The notes beneath the pieces were generated by a model that worked only from the letters and a program-made list of their open reading frames with translations, was not told the origin of the DNA and did not search any database. Shown one piece after another: positions 1 to 7,791 of a DNA stretch of 37,592 nt. Location: NCBI GenBank assembly GCA_016928575.1, contig JAFGKK010000004.1, positions 1 to 37,592 on the forward strand. The letters are read 5' to 3'. This DNA comes from Anaerolineales bacterium. Its GTDB lineage: Bacteria > Chloroflexota > Anaerolineae > Anaerolineales > RBG-16-64-43. The translations under genes were made by a program, and so were the position numbers. Position 1 is the first letter of the stretch. Each line of letters opens with the position of its first letter.

Positions 1-38
1 ACAATCTCGTCGCTGATGATGGAGGGTTGGTATGGGGC

Positions 39-79
39 GGCCGGATTACACCGGAATCGGTGGCCGAATTGACCGGAAT
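39..79. mobile_element. possible terminal repeats of an IS21-like element
   Basis: Two imperfect direct copies of GGCCGRATT followed by ACCGGAAT lie at 39-57 and 62-79. Repeated short motifs of this kind are usual in the ends of IS21-family elements, and the surrounding 1-560 region is richer in A+T than the rest of the window. No istA or istB coding sequence is visible, because the window starts here. The assignment rests on motif resemblance from memory and is weak. Confidence 0.3.
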
Positions 80-392
80 TTGCATTTCCGCGAGTGAGAT
101 TCTTGAAGACTCGCGGCTGACGGATCCACGGAACTCTCCCTTCCGCGTTAACTTTTCTCCGTCCGGAATGGCTTTCGACCTCATTCGTGTTCGTTTTATC
201 CTTTATTTATTGGGCTTTGGTCTGATTGGTTATTTTCACGCAGGTTGTTGGTGAGGTTTCAAAAGAAGCAAAATTTTTTTACAATTTATCTTTGATCATA
301 GTTGTCGGCTTTATTTCATCCTTTTCCGTTTACAATTATTCTTCATGTTGGGTTGAGCAGATCGATAAAACAGTCATAGGAGGCAAAAAAGC

Positions 393-509
393 ATGCGATG
401 TTTCCACGTATATGGTCTGAAAATTGGAAATTTTCCAATTTTTTTGGGGATTCATGGAAATCTTCCAAAAAGGGCCGTATGCTCAATCAGACGAATTGCC
501 TTTTTTTAA
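393..509 (+). CDS. candidate 38-residue small ORF
   Basis: A 38-codon reading frame starts at ATG 393, nine bases after a full AGGAGG (378-383), and ends at TAA 507-509. The peptide begins MRCFHVYGLKIG and ends in RRIAFF; it is basic and moderately hydrophobic, with no recognisable domain. The only support is the strong ribosome binding site in an otherwise gene-free AT-rich stretch. An inverted repeat lies inside the frame (421-441). It could equally be chance. Confidence 0.2.
   Translation: MRCFHVYGLKIGNFPIFLGIHGNLPKRAVCSIRRIAFF
421..441. repeat. AT-rich perfect inverted repeat
   Basis: Arms AAATTGGAAA (421-430) and TTTCCAATTT (432-441) are exact reverse complements around one base and are followed by more T. 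The spacing suits a dimeric protein-binding site better than an RNA hairpin. No gene nearby suggests a regulator. Confidence 0.4.
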
Positions 510-730
510 CCTTGCGGCCTTTTAGAATGGGAATGAACTTCAAGACGGCTGTCCGCCGATTGCATCCTAGGAGGACCTCACACCGTCTAGTCCGCCATGC
601 AGGTCATCCCGGCGGAATCAGATAAATCGCGGCAGCGCGCTCACGAGCAGCACGGGAGCCAGCCCGTCCGAAGGATCAACTCGGAAAGTTGCGTCCGTTC
701 GTCACAGACGACAATGGAATCCCCGCATCA
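510..730. other. no gene recognised
   Basis: I see no convincing coding sequence here on either strand. Composition changes from AT-rich to the GC-rich average at about 560. The open frames present have no good ribosome binding site and read as low-complexity arginine-rich shadows. Confidence 0.5.
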
Positions 731-760
731 CAAAAAAAGGCATGGGGAATACCATGCCTT
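731..760 (-). terminator. rho-independent terminator of the DsbA-like gene
   Basis: Read on the minus strand, AAGGCATGG (760-752) and CCATGCCTT (745-737) form a 9-bp stem with a six-base loop, followed by a run of T. It lies about 45 bases past the stop codon of the thioredoxin-fold gene. Confidence 0.8.
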
Positions 761-805
761 ATCGAACTCATCGGGTGGCCGGAAACCGGCGCCCGTCCAG
801 CGCCG

Positions 806-1468
806 CTACTGCTTCAATTCCTTTTCGATCGCCCGCTGGAAAACCTCGAACGGCTGCATGCCGGAGATGAACTGGCTGTTGACGAAGAACGCCGGCACGC
901 CGCTTACGCCCAACCGTTCGGCATCCTTCAAGTCGAGGTCGATTTCGTTGTCGTATTGGCCGCCGGTGAGGCAGCTGCTGAACGCGGATACGTTTAGGCC
1001 GATTTCCTGGGCGTAGGTCGAATATAGTGAGCTTCCCAGACCGCGCGAATCCCCATAGAGCAGTTTGAAGTAATCCCAATAGCGCCCCTGCGCGCCGGCG
1101 CAATTGGCCGCCACAGCCGCCGGCCTGGCGTTGGCGTGAAAGGAAAGCGGGTAATCCCGGAAGACGAAACGCACCCTGTCGCTGTAGGTTTGGTACAGCT
1201 TCTCGTACACGTTGGTATACCATTGCCGGCAATAGGGGCACTCGAATTCCGCGAACTCCACAATGGTCACCTTGGCGTCGGCCGGACCCCAGGAGGGATC
1301 GTCCTGCGCCGAGGCGCTCTGGGCGGCGCCGCCGGAGTTTTGCAGGAGGGCCGGGATATCGCGCGCGGTGTAGCCCACCGCAAATCCGGAGCCGAAGAGG
1401 ACGATCCCGATGACGATCTGCCGGATCGGCCATTGGCTCTTATAGTTGACGTTGATGTTTCTTCTCAT
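806..1468 (-). CDS. membrane-anchored DsbA-family thiol:disulfide oxidoreductase
   Basis: The 220-residue protein has a basic N-terminus, one hydrophobic anchor (about residues 15-35) and then a thioredoxin-fold domain on the outer face of the membrane. The redox motif C77-P-Y-C80 sits in EFECPYC, and the cis-proline loop is visible later as GVSGVPAFF. This is the DsbA/DSBA-like (thioredoxin_4) architecture, which introduces or shuffles disulfides in exported proteins; BdbD of Bacillus is a comparable protein. I chose ATG 1468 because upstream residues in frame look non-coding and a -10-like TAAAAT lies only seven bases upstream, suggesting a very short or absent leader. No partner DsbB is adjacent. 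A terminator follows. Confidence 0.88.
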   Translation of the reverse strand: MRRNINVNYKSQWPIRQIVIGIVLFGSGFAVGYTARDIPALLQNSGGAAQSASAQDDPSWGPADAKVTIVEFAEFECPYCRQWYTNVYEKLYQTYSDRVRFVFRDYPLSFHANARPAAVAANCAGAQGRYWDYFKLLYGDSRGLGSSLYSTYAQEIGLNVSAFSSCLTGGQYDNEIDLDLKDAERLGVSGVPAFFVNSQFISGMQPFEVFQRAIEKELKQ

Positions 1469-1475
1469 GCGTCGG

Positions 1476-1481
1476 ATTTTA
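1476..1481 (-). promoter_or_regulatory. -10 box of the DsbA-like gene
   Basis: The minus strand reads TAAAAT here, seven bases before the ATG at 1468. No ribosome binding site is visible in the gap, so the transcript may be almost leaderless. No clear -35 box is seen. Confidence 0.35.
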
Positions 1482-1580
1482 TCACGGCTCCGCGGAGGGC
1501 GCCCGGGAGACTTGAAAGGCAAGAAAGAAAATCCTTCGCGATTCTCCGGATTTCCACCGCGCCCTGCGCGGACGAGACGG

Positions 1581-1586
1581 TATAAT
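1581..1586 (+). promoter_or_regulatory. -10 box (TATAAT) of the citrate/homocitrate synthase-like gene
   Basis: A consensus TATAAT lies 44 bases before the ATG at 1631, with no recognisable -35 box. The ribosome binding site AAGGAAGG follows at about 1618-1625. Confidence 0.5.
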
Positions 1587-1630
1587 CCGTCCGGACGGCG
1601 AGCCCGACGGCCGCCAAAAGGAAGGATCCC

Positions 1631-2863
1631 ATGGGAAATACCATCTACCTGATCGACGTCACCAACCGCGACGGCGTGCAGACGGCCAAACTCGGCCTCG
1701 CAAAGCTGGAAAAGACGATGATCAACTGGTACCTGAACGAGCTGGGAATTTTCCAGAGCGAATGCGGGTTCCCCACCACCCGCCACGAGACCAACTACCT
1801 CAACGCCAACGTGGAACTGGCCGAAGCGGGCGCGCTGAAACCGATCGTCCTCTCCGGGTGGCTGCGGGCCGTCGTCGCCGACGTGGAAACGGCGTTCCGC
1901 CTCACCCGGGTGCGGCACTTCAACATCTCCACCTCAACCTCGGAGCAGATGACCCAGGGCAAGTTCCAGGGCCGGAAGAATCGCGAGGACGTCCTGCGGG
2001 ATATGGTGGATGCGTTGCGGCGGGCCCGGGAGCTCGGCGCCGCGACCGTCGGGGTGAACGCCGAGGACGCCTCGCGGACCGACCTGCCGTTCCTCGTCCG
2101 CTTCGGCTTGGCCGCCAAGGACAATGGGGCCGACCGGCTCCGCTACTGCGACACGCTCGGGTACGACAACCCCTTCTCGATCTACGAACGGGTCAAGGAG
2201 CTGGCGGCCGGGACGGGCCTGCCGATCGAACTGCACTGCCACAACGACTTGGGGATGGCCGTGGCCTGCTCCCTGGCGGGCGCCAAGGGCGCGGTCGACG
2301 GCGGGGTGGACGCCTACATTAACACCTGCGTAAACGGGATCGGCGAGCGGGCGGGGAACGCCGACCTGCTGTCGGTGATCCTGGCCGTCACCAAATCGGC
2401 CGAATTCGCCGGACGCTACGCGCTGCAGGATGGAATCCAACTGACCAAAATCTGGCGGCTCGCCAAGTACGCCGCGTATGCCTTCGGCGTGCCGATCCCG
2501 ATCAACCAGCCGGGCGTGGGCGACAACGCCTTCGCCCACGCTTCGGGAATCCACGCCGACGGGGTGTTGAAGGACGAACGCAACTACGAGCTTTACCACT
2601 TCGAGGAACTCGGGCGCGGGGAACCGGAGATCATCGAAACCGGACGCCAGATCTGCGTCGGCGAATACAGCGGCATCAAGGGCTTCCGCAACGTCTACGA
2701 GAAGATGGAGGTGGAATTCACGAGCGACGAGGAAGCTCGGGAGATCCTGGAGCTGGTGCGCTACGCGAACGTACTGAAGCAGAAGCCGCTCGTCGTGGAC
2801 GAATTGCGCTTCATCGCCAAACATCCACAGCAGGTGAAGAAACTTCTGACGGTCACGCCTTAA
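1631..2863 (+). CDS. HMGL-like acyltransferase: homocitrate synthase or Re-citrate synthase
   Basis: The 410-residue protein belongs to the DRE-TIM metallolyase family, which condenses acetyl-CoA with a 2-oxoacid. Visible motifs are DVTNRDGVQT near the N-terminus (metal and acid site), LHCHNDLGMA (metal-binding histidines), GIGERAGNA and FAHASGIHADG. Length matches homocitrate synthase (NifV-like) and is well short of 2-isopropylmalate synthase, whose C-terminal leucine regulatory domain is absent. Dehalococcoides and clostridial Re-citrate synthases fall in the same family, and the NRDGVQT start reminds me of them, so it may make citrate from oxaloacetate. The gene stands alone: no leuB/leuC/leuD, nif or lysine genes adjoin it. 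The family is certain; the substrate is not. Confidence 0.85.
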   Translation: MGNTIYLIDVTNRDGVQTAKLGLAKLEKTMINWYLNELGIFQSECGFPTTRHETNYLNANVELAEAGALKPIVLSGWLRAVVADVETAFRLTRVRHFNISTSTSEQMTQGKFQGRKNREDVLRDMVDALRRARELGAATVGVNAEDASRTDLPFLVRFGLAAKDNGADRLRYCDTLGYDNPFSIYERVKELAAGTGLPIELHCHNDLGMAVACSLAGAKGAVDGGVDAYINTCVNGIGERAGNADLLSVILAVTKSAEFAGRYALQDGIQLTKIWRLAKYAAYAFGVPIPINQPGVGDNAFAHASGIHADGVLKDERNYELYHFEELGRGEPEIIETGRQICVGEYSGIKGFRNVYEKMEVEFTSDEEAREILELVRYANVLKQKPLVVDELRFIAKHPQQVKKLLTVTP

Positions 2864-3016
2864 GAAAAGATCGCCACATAAGGCACAGATTTTTTGCGCC
2901 TTTTGTGGCTAAGTAATTTCTGCCGCCGCTTTTTCCGAACTTCCCCCCAAGCGGAGAGGCGGAAAACCCCCTCGGATCGCGGCATCCATCACGGCATATT
3001 GGATATAATCCCCGGT
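2864..3016. other. intergenic, no gene recognised
   Basis: This stretch follows the synthase stop. It contains an imperfect inverted pair (CCACATAAGGC near 2873 and GCCTTTTGTGG near 2898) around a T-run, which may act as a terminator. I see no coding sequence. Confidence 0.4.
3004..3009 (+). promoter_or_regulatory. TATAAT box directly ahead of a broken small gene
   Basis: A perfect TATAAT lies seven bases before ATG 3017 with no room for a ribosome binding site. This fits a leaderless transcript for the small frameshifted gene that follows. Confidence 0.4.
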
Positions 3017-3281
3017 ATGCCGGATTCCACCGCCTTGCGCAACACCCTCGACCGCACCCGGCGCGGACGGCATCGTTCCGGCCAAGCCCGACGGATCGGC
3101 CAAAGGCGGGGCTTTCCTCCGCATCCGCAAGGAGCCGGTCTTGCCGAAAGGCTTCGTCAGATCGGGCGAGAAGGTCGGTCATCTGGAACCGTTCGATCCT
3201 GGGAAATTCCTGGACGGAATACTTGCCGCTCCCACACCCTCCCCGCCCCCTCCCCTTCCCTCCCCAAATCTGCGAAGATAA
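3017..3281 (+). pseudogene. possible frameshifted remnant of a small gene
   Basis: The frame from ATG 3017 begins with a plausible MPDSTALRNTLDRT. From about 3057 the protein-like text moves to the next frame (GADGIVPAKPDGSAKGG, FLRIRKEPVLPKGFVRSGE and onward to LDGILAAP). A one-base insertion near 3050-3059 would explain this. The reading then runs into a C-rich interspersed repeat at about 3232 and stops at 3279-3281. I do not recognise a family. It may be a degraded gene cut off by the repeat, or chance coding appearance in GC-rich DNA. Confidence 0.3.
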
Positions 3282-3335
3282 TTCTTCACTTGGTTTGACA
3301 TTTCCTTACAGATTTGGGGAGGGTGTGGGAGGGGT
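3228..3335. repeat. C-rich/G-rich inverted repeat
   Basis: A C-rich block (3232-3272, ending TCCCCAAATCTG) is matched in reverse by CAGATTTGGGGAGGGTGTGG (3309-3328), with about 35 bases between the arms. The same kind of CCCTCCCC-type inverted repeat recurs at 4652-4692, 29272-29347 and 37480-37592. Confidence 0.7.
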
Positions 3336-3356
3336 GAATTGGAGGTTCGGAAGCGC

Positions 3357-4202
3357 ATGAAAATCCATCACCTCAACTGCGGCACGATGCACCCGTTCGG
3401 CCTTCCCCGGAAGGACGGCACCGGCGGATTCTTCCTCCGCGGCGACGGCGTTCTCCATTGCCTGCTGGTCGAAACATCGGAAGGGCTGGCGTTGGTGGAT
3501 GCCGGCTGGGGGTTGCGCGATTGCGGCGATCCGACGCCGGCGGTGCGCCAATTCATGGCGCTCTGCAGCTGTGCGCGCGATCCGGAAGAAACGGCCGTTC
3601 GGCAGATCAAGAAACTCGGCGCCAAACCTTCTGACGTCAAGCACATCTTCCTGACCCACATGCACCTGGACCATGCCGGCGCCTTGCCGGATTTTCCCCA
3701 AGCCGCAATCCACCTGGCCGGCGCGGAGCTCGAAGCGTGTCTGCGCCCGCGCACATATATGGAGAGGTACGCCTACCGGCCGGAGCATTGGGCCCATAGC
3801 CCGCGCTGGCAAGCCCACGAAACCTGCGGAGCGCGCTGGTTCGATTTTGATTGCGCCCCGCCGATCCGGATCGGCGGGGCCGATTTCGTCCTGATCCCGT
3901 TCCCCGGCCACACCCGCGGCCATTGCGCCGTCGCCGTGCGCGGGGAAGGCGGATGGCTCCTGCATTGCGGCGACCTTTACGGATACCAGCCGCAGGTATC
4001 CCCGGCTCAACCGTACCGCTATCCAAACGGCGCCCTGATGGAGAGGATCGTCACGGCGGGGTTTGCCATGCCCCGGCGGCATTGGAAGAAAATCCGGCAA
4101 CTGCTGCGCGAACACGGAGGCGACGTGCGGGCGTTTTGCTCGCACGATGCGGTTAATTTTCCCCCGTACATCCCACATGAAGCGCCGGGCGAATTTCCAT
4201 AA
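3357..4202 (+). CDS. metallo-beta-lactamase-fold hydrolase
   Basis: The 281-residue protein has the complete metal-binding signature of the metallo-beta-lactamase superfamily: THMHLDHAG (H101, H103, D105, H106), PGHTRGH (H185) and HCGD (D206), with a further CSHD histidine near the C-terminus. It lacks a signal peptide and is probably cytoplasmic. The layout resembles lactonase- or glyoxalase II-type enzymes, but the substrate cannot be told. ATG 3357 follows GGAGG (3341-3345) by 11 bases; a TTG at 3339 would overlap that site. It is transcribed alone, with a C-rich repeat immediately upstream. Confidence 0.88.
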   Translation: MKIHHLNCGTMHPFGLPRKDGTGGFFLRGDGVLHCLLVETSEGLALVDAGWGLRDCGDPTPAVRQFMALCSCARDPEETAVRQIKKLGAKPSDVKHIFLTHMHLDHAGALPDFPQAAIHLAGAELEACLRPRTYMERYAYRPEHWAHSPRWQAHETCGARWFDFDCAPPIRIGGADFVLIPFPGHTRGHCAVAVRGEGGWLLHCGDLYGYQPQVSPAQPYRYPNGALMERIVTAGFAMPRRHWKKIRQLLREHGGDVRAFCSHDAVNFPPYIPHEAPGEFP

Positions 4203-4290
4203 ATCGATCAAAACCCTGCCAGCAGGTTGACCACCCGTCAACGGCAGTCCCGAGCCATCCAGCGTGTAACGAAATTGGCACAATCCTGAA

Positions 4291-4636
4291 ATGGAAAACA
4301 TGCAATATTACTTTTTACCTGATTCAAAGGGCCGCCGATGCCGACTCCGATTGTTTTTTTACGGCATTATTACTCCTTGTGGGGTTTGGCTCCTGTCAAG
4401 GCGCTCAAAGCACCATCCGCGGTAGGGATTTGACTCAAAACCAACCAGGCGTGCCATCCCCGACCGTCACCCCGTCCCGCGCCGTAAAACCGTCTCCCAC
4501 CGGCACCTCTTCGCCAACATTCACGCAGGAAATATTCCCTACTCCGACAAACACCCCCAAGCCGGCTTTCAGCTTGACCACCGCCGGCCCGTATTTATTC
4601 CTCCTCCTAAGAAAAGAAACCTCGGTCCGGGATTAG
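4291..4636 (+). pseudogene. frameshifted short lipoprotein gene
   Basis: From ATG 4291 the frame reads a basic start (MENMQYYFLPDSKGRRCRLR) and then meets a run of seven T (4354-4360). If one T is removed, translation continues as LFFTALLLLVGFGSC, a good lipoprotein signal with lipobox GFGSC. A Thr/Pro-rich linker follows (PSPTVTPSRAVKPSPT, PTPTNTPKP), typical of lipoproteins in this window, and the frame ends at TAG 4634-4636 without a folded domain. It is either a broken remnant, a sequencing error in the homopolymer, or a gene expressed by slippage. Function unknown. Confidence 0.45.
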
Positions 4637-4651
4637 CCCCCGGCGGATTGA

Positions 4652-4692
4652 CCCCTCCCCTGCCCTTCCCAAATCCGCAAATCGGAAGGGGT
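4652..4692. repeat. short C-rich/G-rich inverted repeat
   Basis: CCCTCCCCTGCCCTTCCC is followed by a partial reverse copy, GGAAGGG. It belongs to the same family as the repeats at 3228-3335 and 29272-29347 and lies just ahead of the prfB promoter. Confidence 0.5.
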
Positions 4693-4699
4693 TTACGTT

Positions 4700-4705
4700 T
4701 ATAAT
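4700..4705 (+). promoter_or_regulatory. -10 box (TATAAT) of prfB
   Basis: TATAAT lies 20 bases before the prfB ATG, and a purine-rich ribosome binding site (AGAGGA, about 4713-4718) falls between. No clear -35 box is visible. Confidence 0.45.
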
Positions 4706-4725
4706 TCCACCCAGAGGAATGCCGC

Positions 4726-5827
4726 ATGTCCAATTTCGACGAACTCACCCAGCGCCTGACCGTCTCCCACGAAAAACTCCACCGCCTCCTGGAGAGTCTT
4801 TGACCTCCCGGTCAAGGAAAAGCGCCTCTCCGAACTGGAAGCCCAAGCCGCGGAACCGAACCTTTGGAATTCGCCCGACAACGCCAAGAAGCTGATGCAG
4901 GAACTCACCCGCGTGAAGGCGCAGGTGAACGCCTGGCGCGGGCTCGAACGCCGCGTGGGAGACGCGCTCGAGTTGGCCGCGCTCGGCGACGACGGCCTGC
5001 TCGCCGAATTGGAAAAGGAGACCGACTCCGTCGAAGCCGAGGTGGCGCGGATGGACCTCGAGGCGCTCCTTTCCGGGCCGCACGACTCTTCCGACGCCTT
5101 CTTCTCGATCCACGCCGGCGCCGGCGGAACCGACAGCCAGGATTGGGCGTCGATGCTCGAGCGCATGTACCTGCGCTGGGCGGAACTGCGCGGATACGCA
5201 GCCGAGATCCTCGACCGCATGCCGGGCGAGGAAGCCGGCATTAAAAGCGTCACCCTTTCGATAAAGGGCCCGCAGGCCTACGGCTACCTAAAAGCGGAAA
5301 AGGGGGTCCACCGCCTGGTGCGGCTTTCGCCGTTCGATTCGGCCAACCGCCGCCACACGTCCTTTGCGCTGGTCGAGGTCTACCCGCAGATCGAGCAGTC
5401 CGACGAGGTCGAGATTCCCGCCGCCGACTTGAAGATCGAGACCTACCGCTCCTCCGGCGCCGGCGGGCAGAACGTGCAAAAGAACGAAACCGCCATCCGC
5501 ATCACCCATCTGCCCACCGGCTTGGTGGTCACCTGCCAAAACGAGCGCTCGCAGACCCAAAACCGCGAGAACGCGATGCGGGTCCTGCGGTCGCGCCTGC
5601 TCGACATCCAGCGCGAAACCCAGGCCAAGGAACTGGCGGCGATCAAGGGCGAACACGTCAAGGCCGAGTGGGGCAGCCAGATCCGATCCTACGTCCTGCA
5701 CCCCTACCAGATGGTCAAGGACCACCGCACCGAGTACGAGACCGGCAACACCGCCGCGGTGTTGAACGGCGAGATCGATGAATTCATCGAGGCCTACCTG
5801 CGGTCGACGATCGGGGAAAAGAAGTAA
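4726..5827 (+). CDS. prfB: peptide chain release factor 2, with programmed +1 frameshift
   Basis: RF2 reads UAA and UGA stop codons and triggers peptide release on the ribosome. The gene is in two frames. Codons 1-25 run from ATG 4726 to CTT 4798-4800 and meet an in-frame TGA at 4801-4803. After a +1 shift the second frame continues from GAC 4802 to TAA 5825-5827, giving 366 residues, the usual RF2 length. The slippery CTT-TGA-C and the upstream Shine-Dalgarno-like GGAGAG (4791-4796) are the known autoregulatory frameshift signal: low RF2 lets the ribosome shift and make more. The stop-recognition tripeptide SPF (about 201-203) and the catalytic GGQ (about 246-248) are both intact. Confidence 0.96.
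4791..4804 (+). promoter_or_regulatory. RF2 programmed frameshift site
   Basis: GGAGAG is followed one base later by CTTTGAC. This matches the bacterial prfB recoding signal: an internal Shine-Dalgarno, then CUU in the P site and UGA in the A site. The frame after the shift encodes the complete RF2 body. Confidence 0.93.
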
Positions 5828-6028
5828 CGGCCGGGATGCCGGTTCTCTCTGCAACGGCAAGCCGCCGGGGCTCACACCGGAGCCGGACGGGCGCGGCGGT
5901 CGTCCGCCGCCGCTTCCCCATCCCCCCGGCCAACTGCCCCCGCCCGCGGACCGGGGAGCGTGCTCCTTCGTTCATTCCGCCGCGGCAGTCGACCGAGTCC
6001 GCCCGCACAGCGAACCGCCGCATGCCAT

Positions 6029-6472
6029 TTAAATCATCAGCCAGGCAAATCCGCACACCATTGACAGCAGAACGAACCCGTTCAGCGCCAGGCCGATGAT
6101 CCCCAGGATCTTGTTGGCGGTCTTTCCGAACAGCGCCCCCAGCCCAATGACGATGCCGATCAGGGAGACGATCAGGGTGCCGCACGCCAGCGCAATCGTC
6201 CCCAGACCGAAATTGGTCACTTCCGCAGCCGAGAGGTCCTCGGTATTAAATCCGGGTTGGTTGACCATCGAATAGGCGAACATGCAATAGACGCAAAGGA
6301 AGAGGAACGGAAAAATCACGGTCAGGATCGAAAGCATCCCCATGAAAGGCGGCCACGATTTTCCTCCCGGAGGGGCTGCGGGAGGCTGGGCGCCGGGCGG
6401 CTCCGCCTGAGGAGTGTGCGGCGGATACGGCGGGGGCGAACCCGGCAGGATGGACGGGTGGTTGTCGGACAT
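6029..6472 (-). CDS. small DUF4190-like membrane protein
   Basis: The 147-residue protein has a proline-rich cytoplasmic N-terminus (about residues 1-40, PPPYPPHTPQ and similar) followed by three hydrophobic segments: about 45-70, 87-113 and 118-145. A soluble Pro-rich start followed by short membrane helices resembles the DUF4190 family of small bacterial membrane proteins, whose function is unknown. ATG 6472 follows AAGGAGGAG by about six bases, which settles the start against the longer open frame. It is divergent from the coiled-coil gene at 6701. Confidence 0.7.
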   Translation of the reverse strand: MSDNHPSILPGSPPPYPPHTPQAEPPGAQPPAAPPGGKSWPPFMGMLSILTVIFPFLFLCVYCMFAYSMVNQPGFNTEDLSAAEVTNFGLGTIALACGTLIVSLIGIVIGLGALFGKTANKILGIIGLALNGFVLLSMVCGFAWLMI

Positions 6473-6673
6473 GGCGTTCTCCTCCTTCTTCCAGCCGGTC
6501 GGTTTTTCCGGCGGCTGGTTTTCCAGTATAGATAGTAACGCCGCCGAAGGCAAATCGGCGCGCCCAAACCCATCGGCCAGATCCCGTGCGCCGGCGATCC
6601 GCGCCGGAAACCGGATTCGGCCGGCGGGCGCGGGGAGGACGGCAGAACGCGGAGGCGACCGCACGAAAATCCG

Positions 6674-6679
6674 ATATAC
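6674..6679 (+). promoter_or_regulatory. -10 box of the coiled-coil/zinc-ribbon gene
   Basis: TATACT lies 21 bases before ATG 6701, with the ribosome binding site GGAGG at 6692-6696. This implies a short leader. Confidence 0.4.
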
Positions 6680-6700
6680 TCTAGGGACCATGGAGGCCTC

Positions 6701-7768
6701 ATGACCAAATCCGCCGCTCCCGATCCGATGCAGGAAGTCCGCCGCCGGGTGGATACGCTCAAAGATACCCTCAAAGAAATCCAGGAAAAATCGCTGCTCA
6801 CCTCCGTCCGCGACCAGGCCGAGGACGTCGAAACCCAGGCCAACCGGGTGTTCGACCTGGCCCGCGCCGTGCGCGAGCGCGGCTACGTCTGGGAGAAGGA
6901 TCTCGAACCCAAATGTCTGGATTTCCGCAAACGCTGGGCGGAACTGAAGCCGGGCGTGATGCAGGCGATCGTGCGCGAGACGGCCTCGCTTAAGACTCGG
7001 GTCGCGCAGGCCGAGGCCGAGGTGGCTCAGGCCGCTTCCCGCGCTGTCAACCCGTCGATCGCCAATTCCGTTCTGACTCCGGTTGAAAATTCGCTCGATA
7101 CGCTGAAGGGCGCAGCCGAAGCCGCCGAGAAGGCGGTCTCGGGGATGTTCGACCGGATGGCATCAGACGTATCCTCCCTCGAAACCCACCTCAACCGGGT
7201 CTCTTGGATGATCGACCAGGCGGCCGCCTCGAAGGTCGAATGGCTGGAGGCCGAATCGACCGTGCTGGCGGTGAAGGCCAAATGGGACAAGGACGGCAAG
7301 GACGATCCAAAAGGGATCCTCTTCCTGACCGACCAGCGACTGGCGTTCGAACGCAAGGAGGATGTGGCCACCAAGAAGGTGCTGTTCATCGCCACCGAAA
7401 AGGAGAAGGTTCAGGAAGTGATGCTGGTCGTCCCGCTGCCGGAGGTGAACGAAGTGACGGCCAGCAAGAAGGGGCTGATGGGCCACGAGGACCATCTGGA
7501 TTTCGAGTTCACCTCCGCCGCGCCGATGCGCAAAGCCCATTTCCACATCGACGGGCAGGATTGCAACCAATGGCAGGCTACGATCGGCCGGGTGAAGGAC
7601 GGCGAGATCGAAAAAAGCCGCGTCACGCCGATCTCGGAGGAGGAAAAACAGCGCCTGCGCAACGCGCCGACCAAATGCCCCTCCTGCGGCGGCGCGATCA
7701 AAGCGCCCATTCTGCGCGGACAAACCGAGATCCATTGCACCTACTGCGGGGCGGTGACACGGTTCTAG
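6701..7768 (+). CDS. coiled-coil protein with C-terminal zinc ribbon, function unknown
   Basis: The 355-residue soluble protein has three visible parts. Residues 1-170 are helical and heptad-like, rich in Ala, Glu, Lys and Arg, as expected of coiled coil. Residues of about 180-300 look like a beta-rich PH/GRAM-like domain (GILFLTDQRLAFER, then VLFIATEKEKVQEVMLVVP). The C-terminus holds a four-cysteine zinc ribbon, CPSCGG and CTYCG. Proteins with this LTDQRL-type segment often act as membrane- or protein-binding scaffolds, but that is inference. ATG 6701 is preceded by GGAGG; the ATG at 6690 is out of frame. It is probably monocistronic. Confidence 0.7.
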   Translation: MTKSAAPDPMQEVRRRVDTLKDTLKEIQEKSLLTSVRDQAEDVETQANRVFDLARAVRERGYVWEKDLEPKCLDFRKRWAELKPGVMQAIVRETASLKTRVAQAEAEVAQAASRAVNPSIANSVLTPVENSLDTLKGAAEAAEKAVSGMFDRMASDVSSLETHLNRVSWMIDQAAASKVEWLEAESTVLAVKAKWDKDGKDDPKGILFLTDQRLAFERKEDVATKKVLFIATEKEKVQEVMLVVPLPEVNEVTASKKGLMGHEDHLDFEFTSAAPMRKAHFHIDGQDCNQWQATIGRVKDGEIEKSRVTPISEEEKQRLRNAPTKCPSCGGAIKAPILRGQTEIHCTYCGAVTRF

Positions 7769-7791
7769 GATTTGCGGAACCCGAAGAACGA

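Noticed and set aside
27-1016. Several overlapping open frames on both strands
   Set aside because: No convincing ribosome binding site or family features; those beyond 760 are shadows of the DsbA-like gene on the minus strand.
1469-1918. Long extension of the DsbA-like protein
   Set aside because: It overlaps the synthase gene on the other strand, and its composition is that of a shadow frame.
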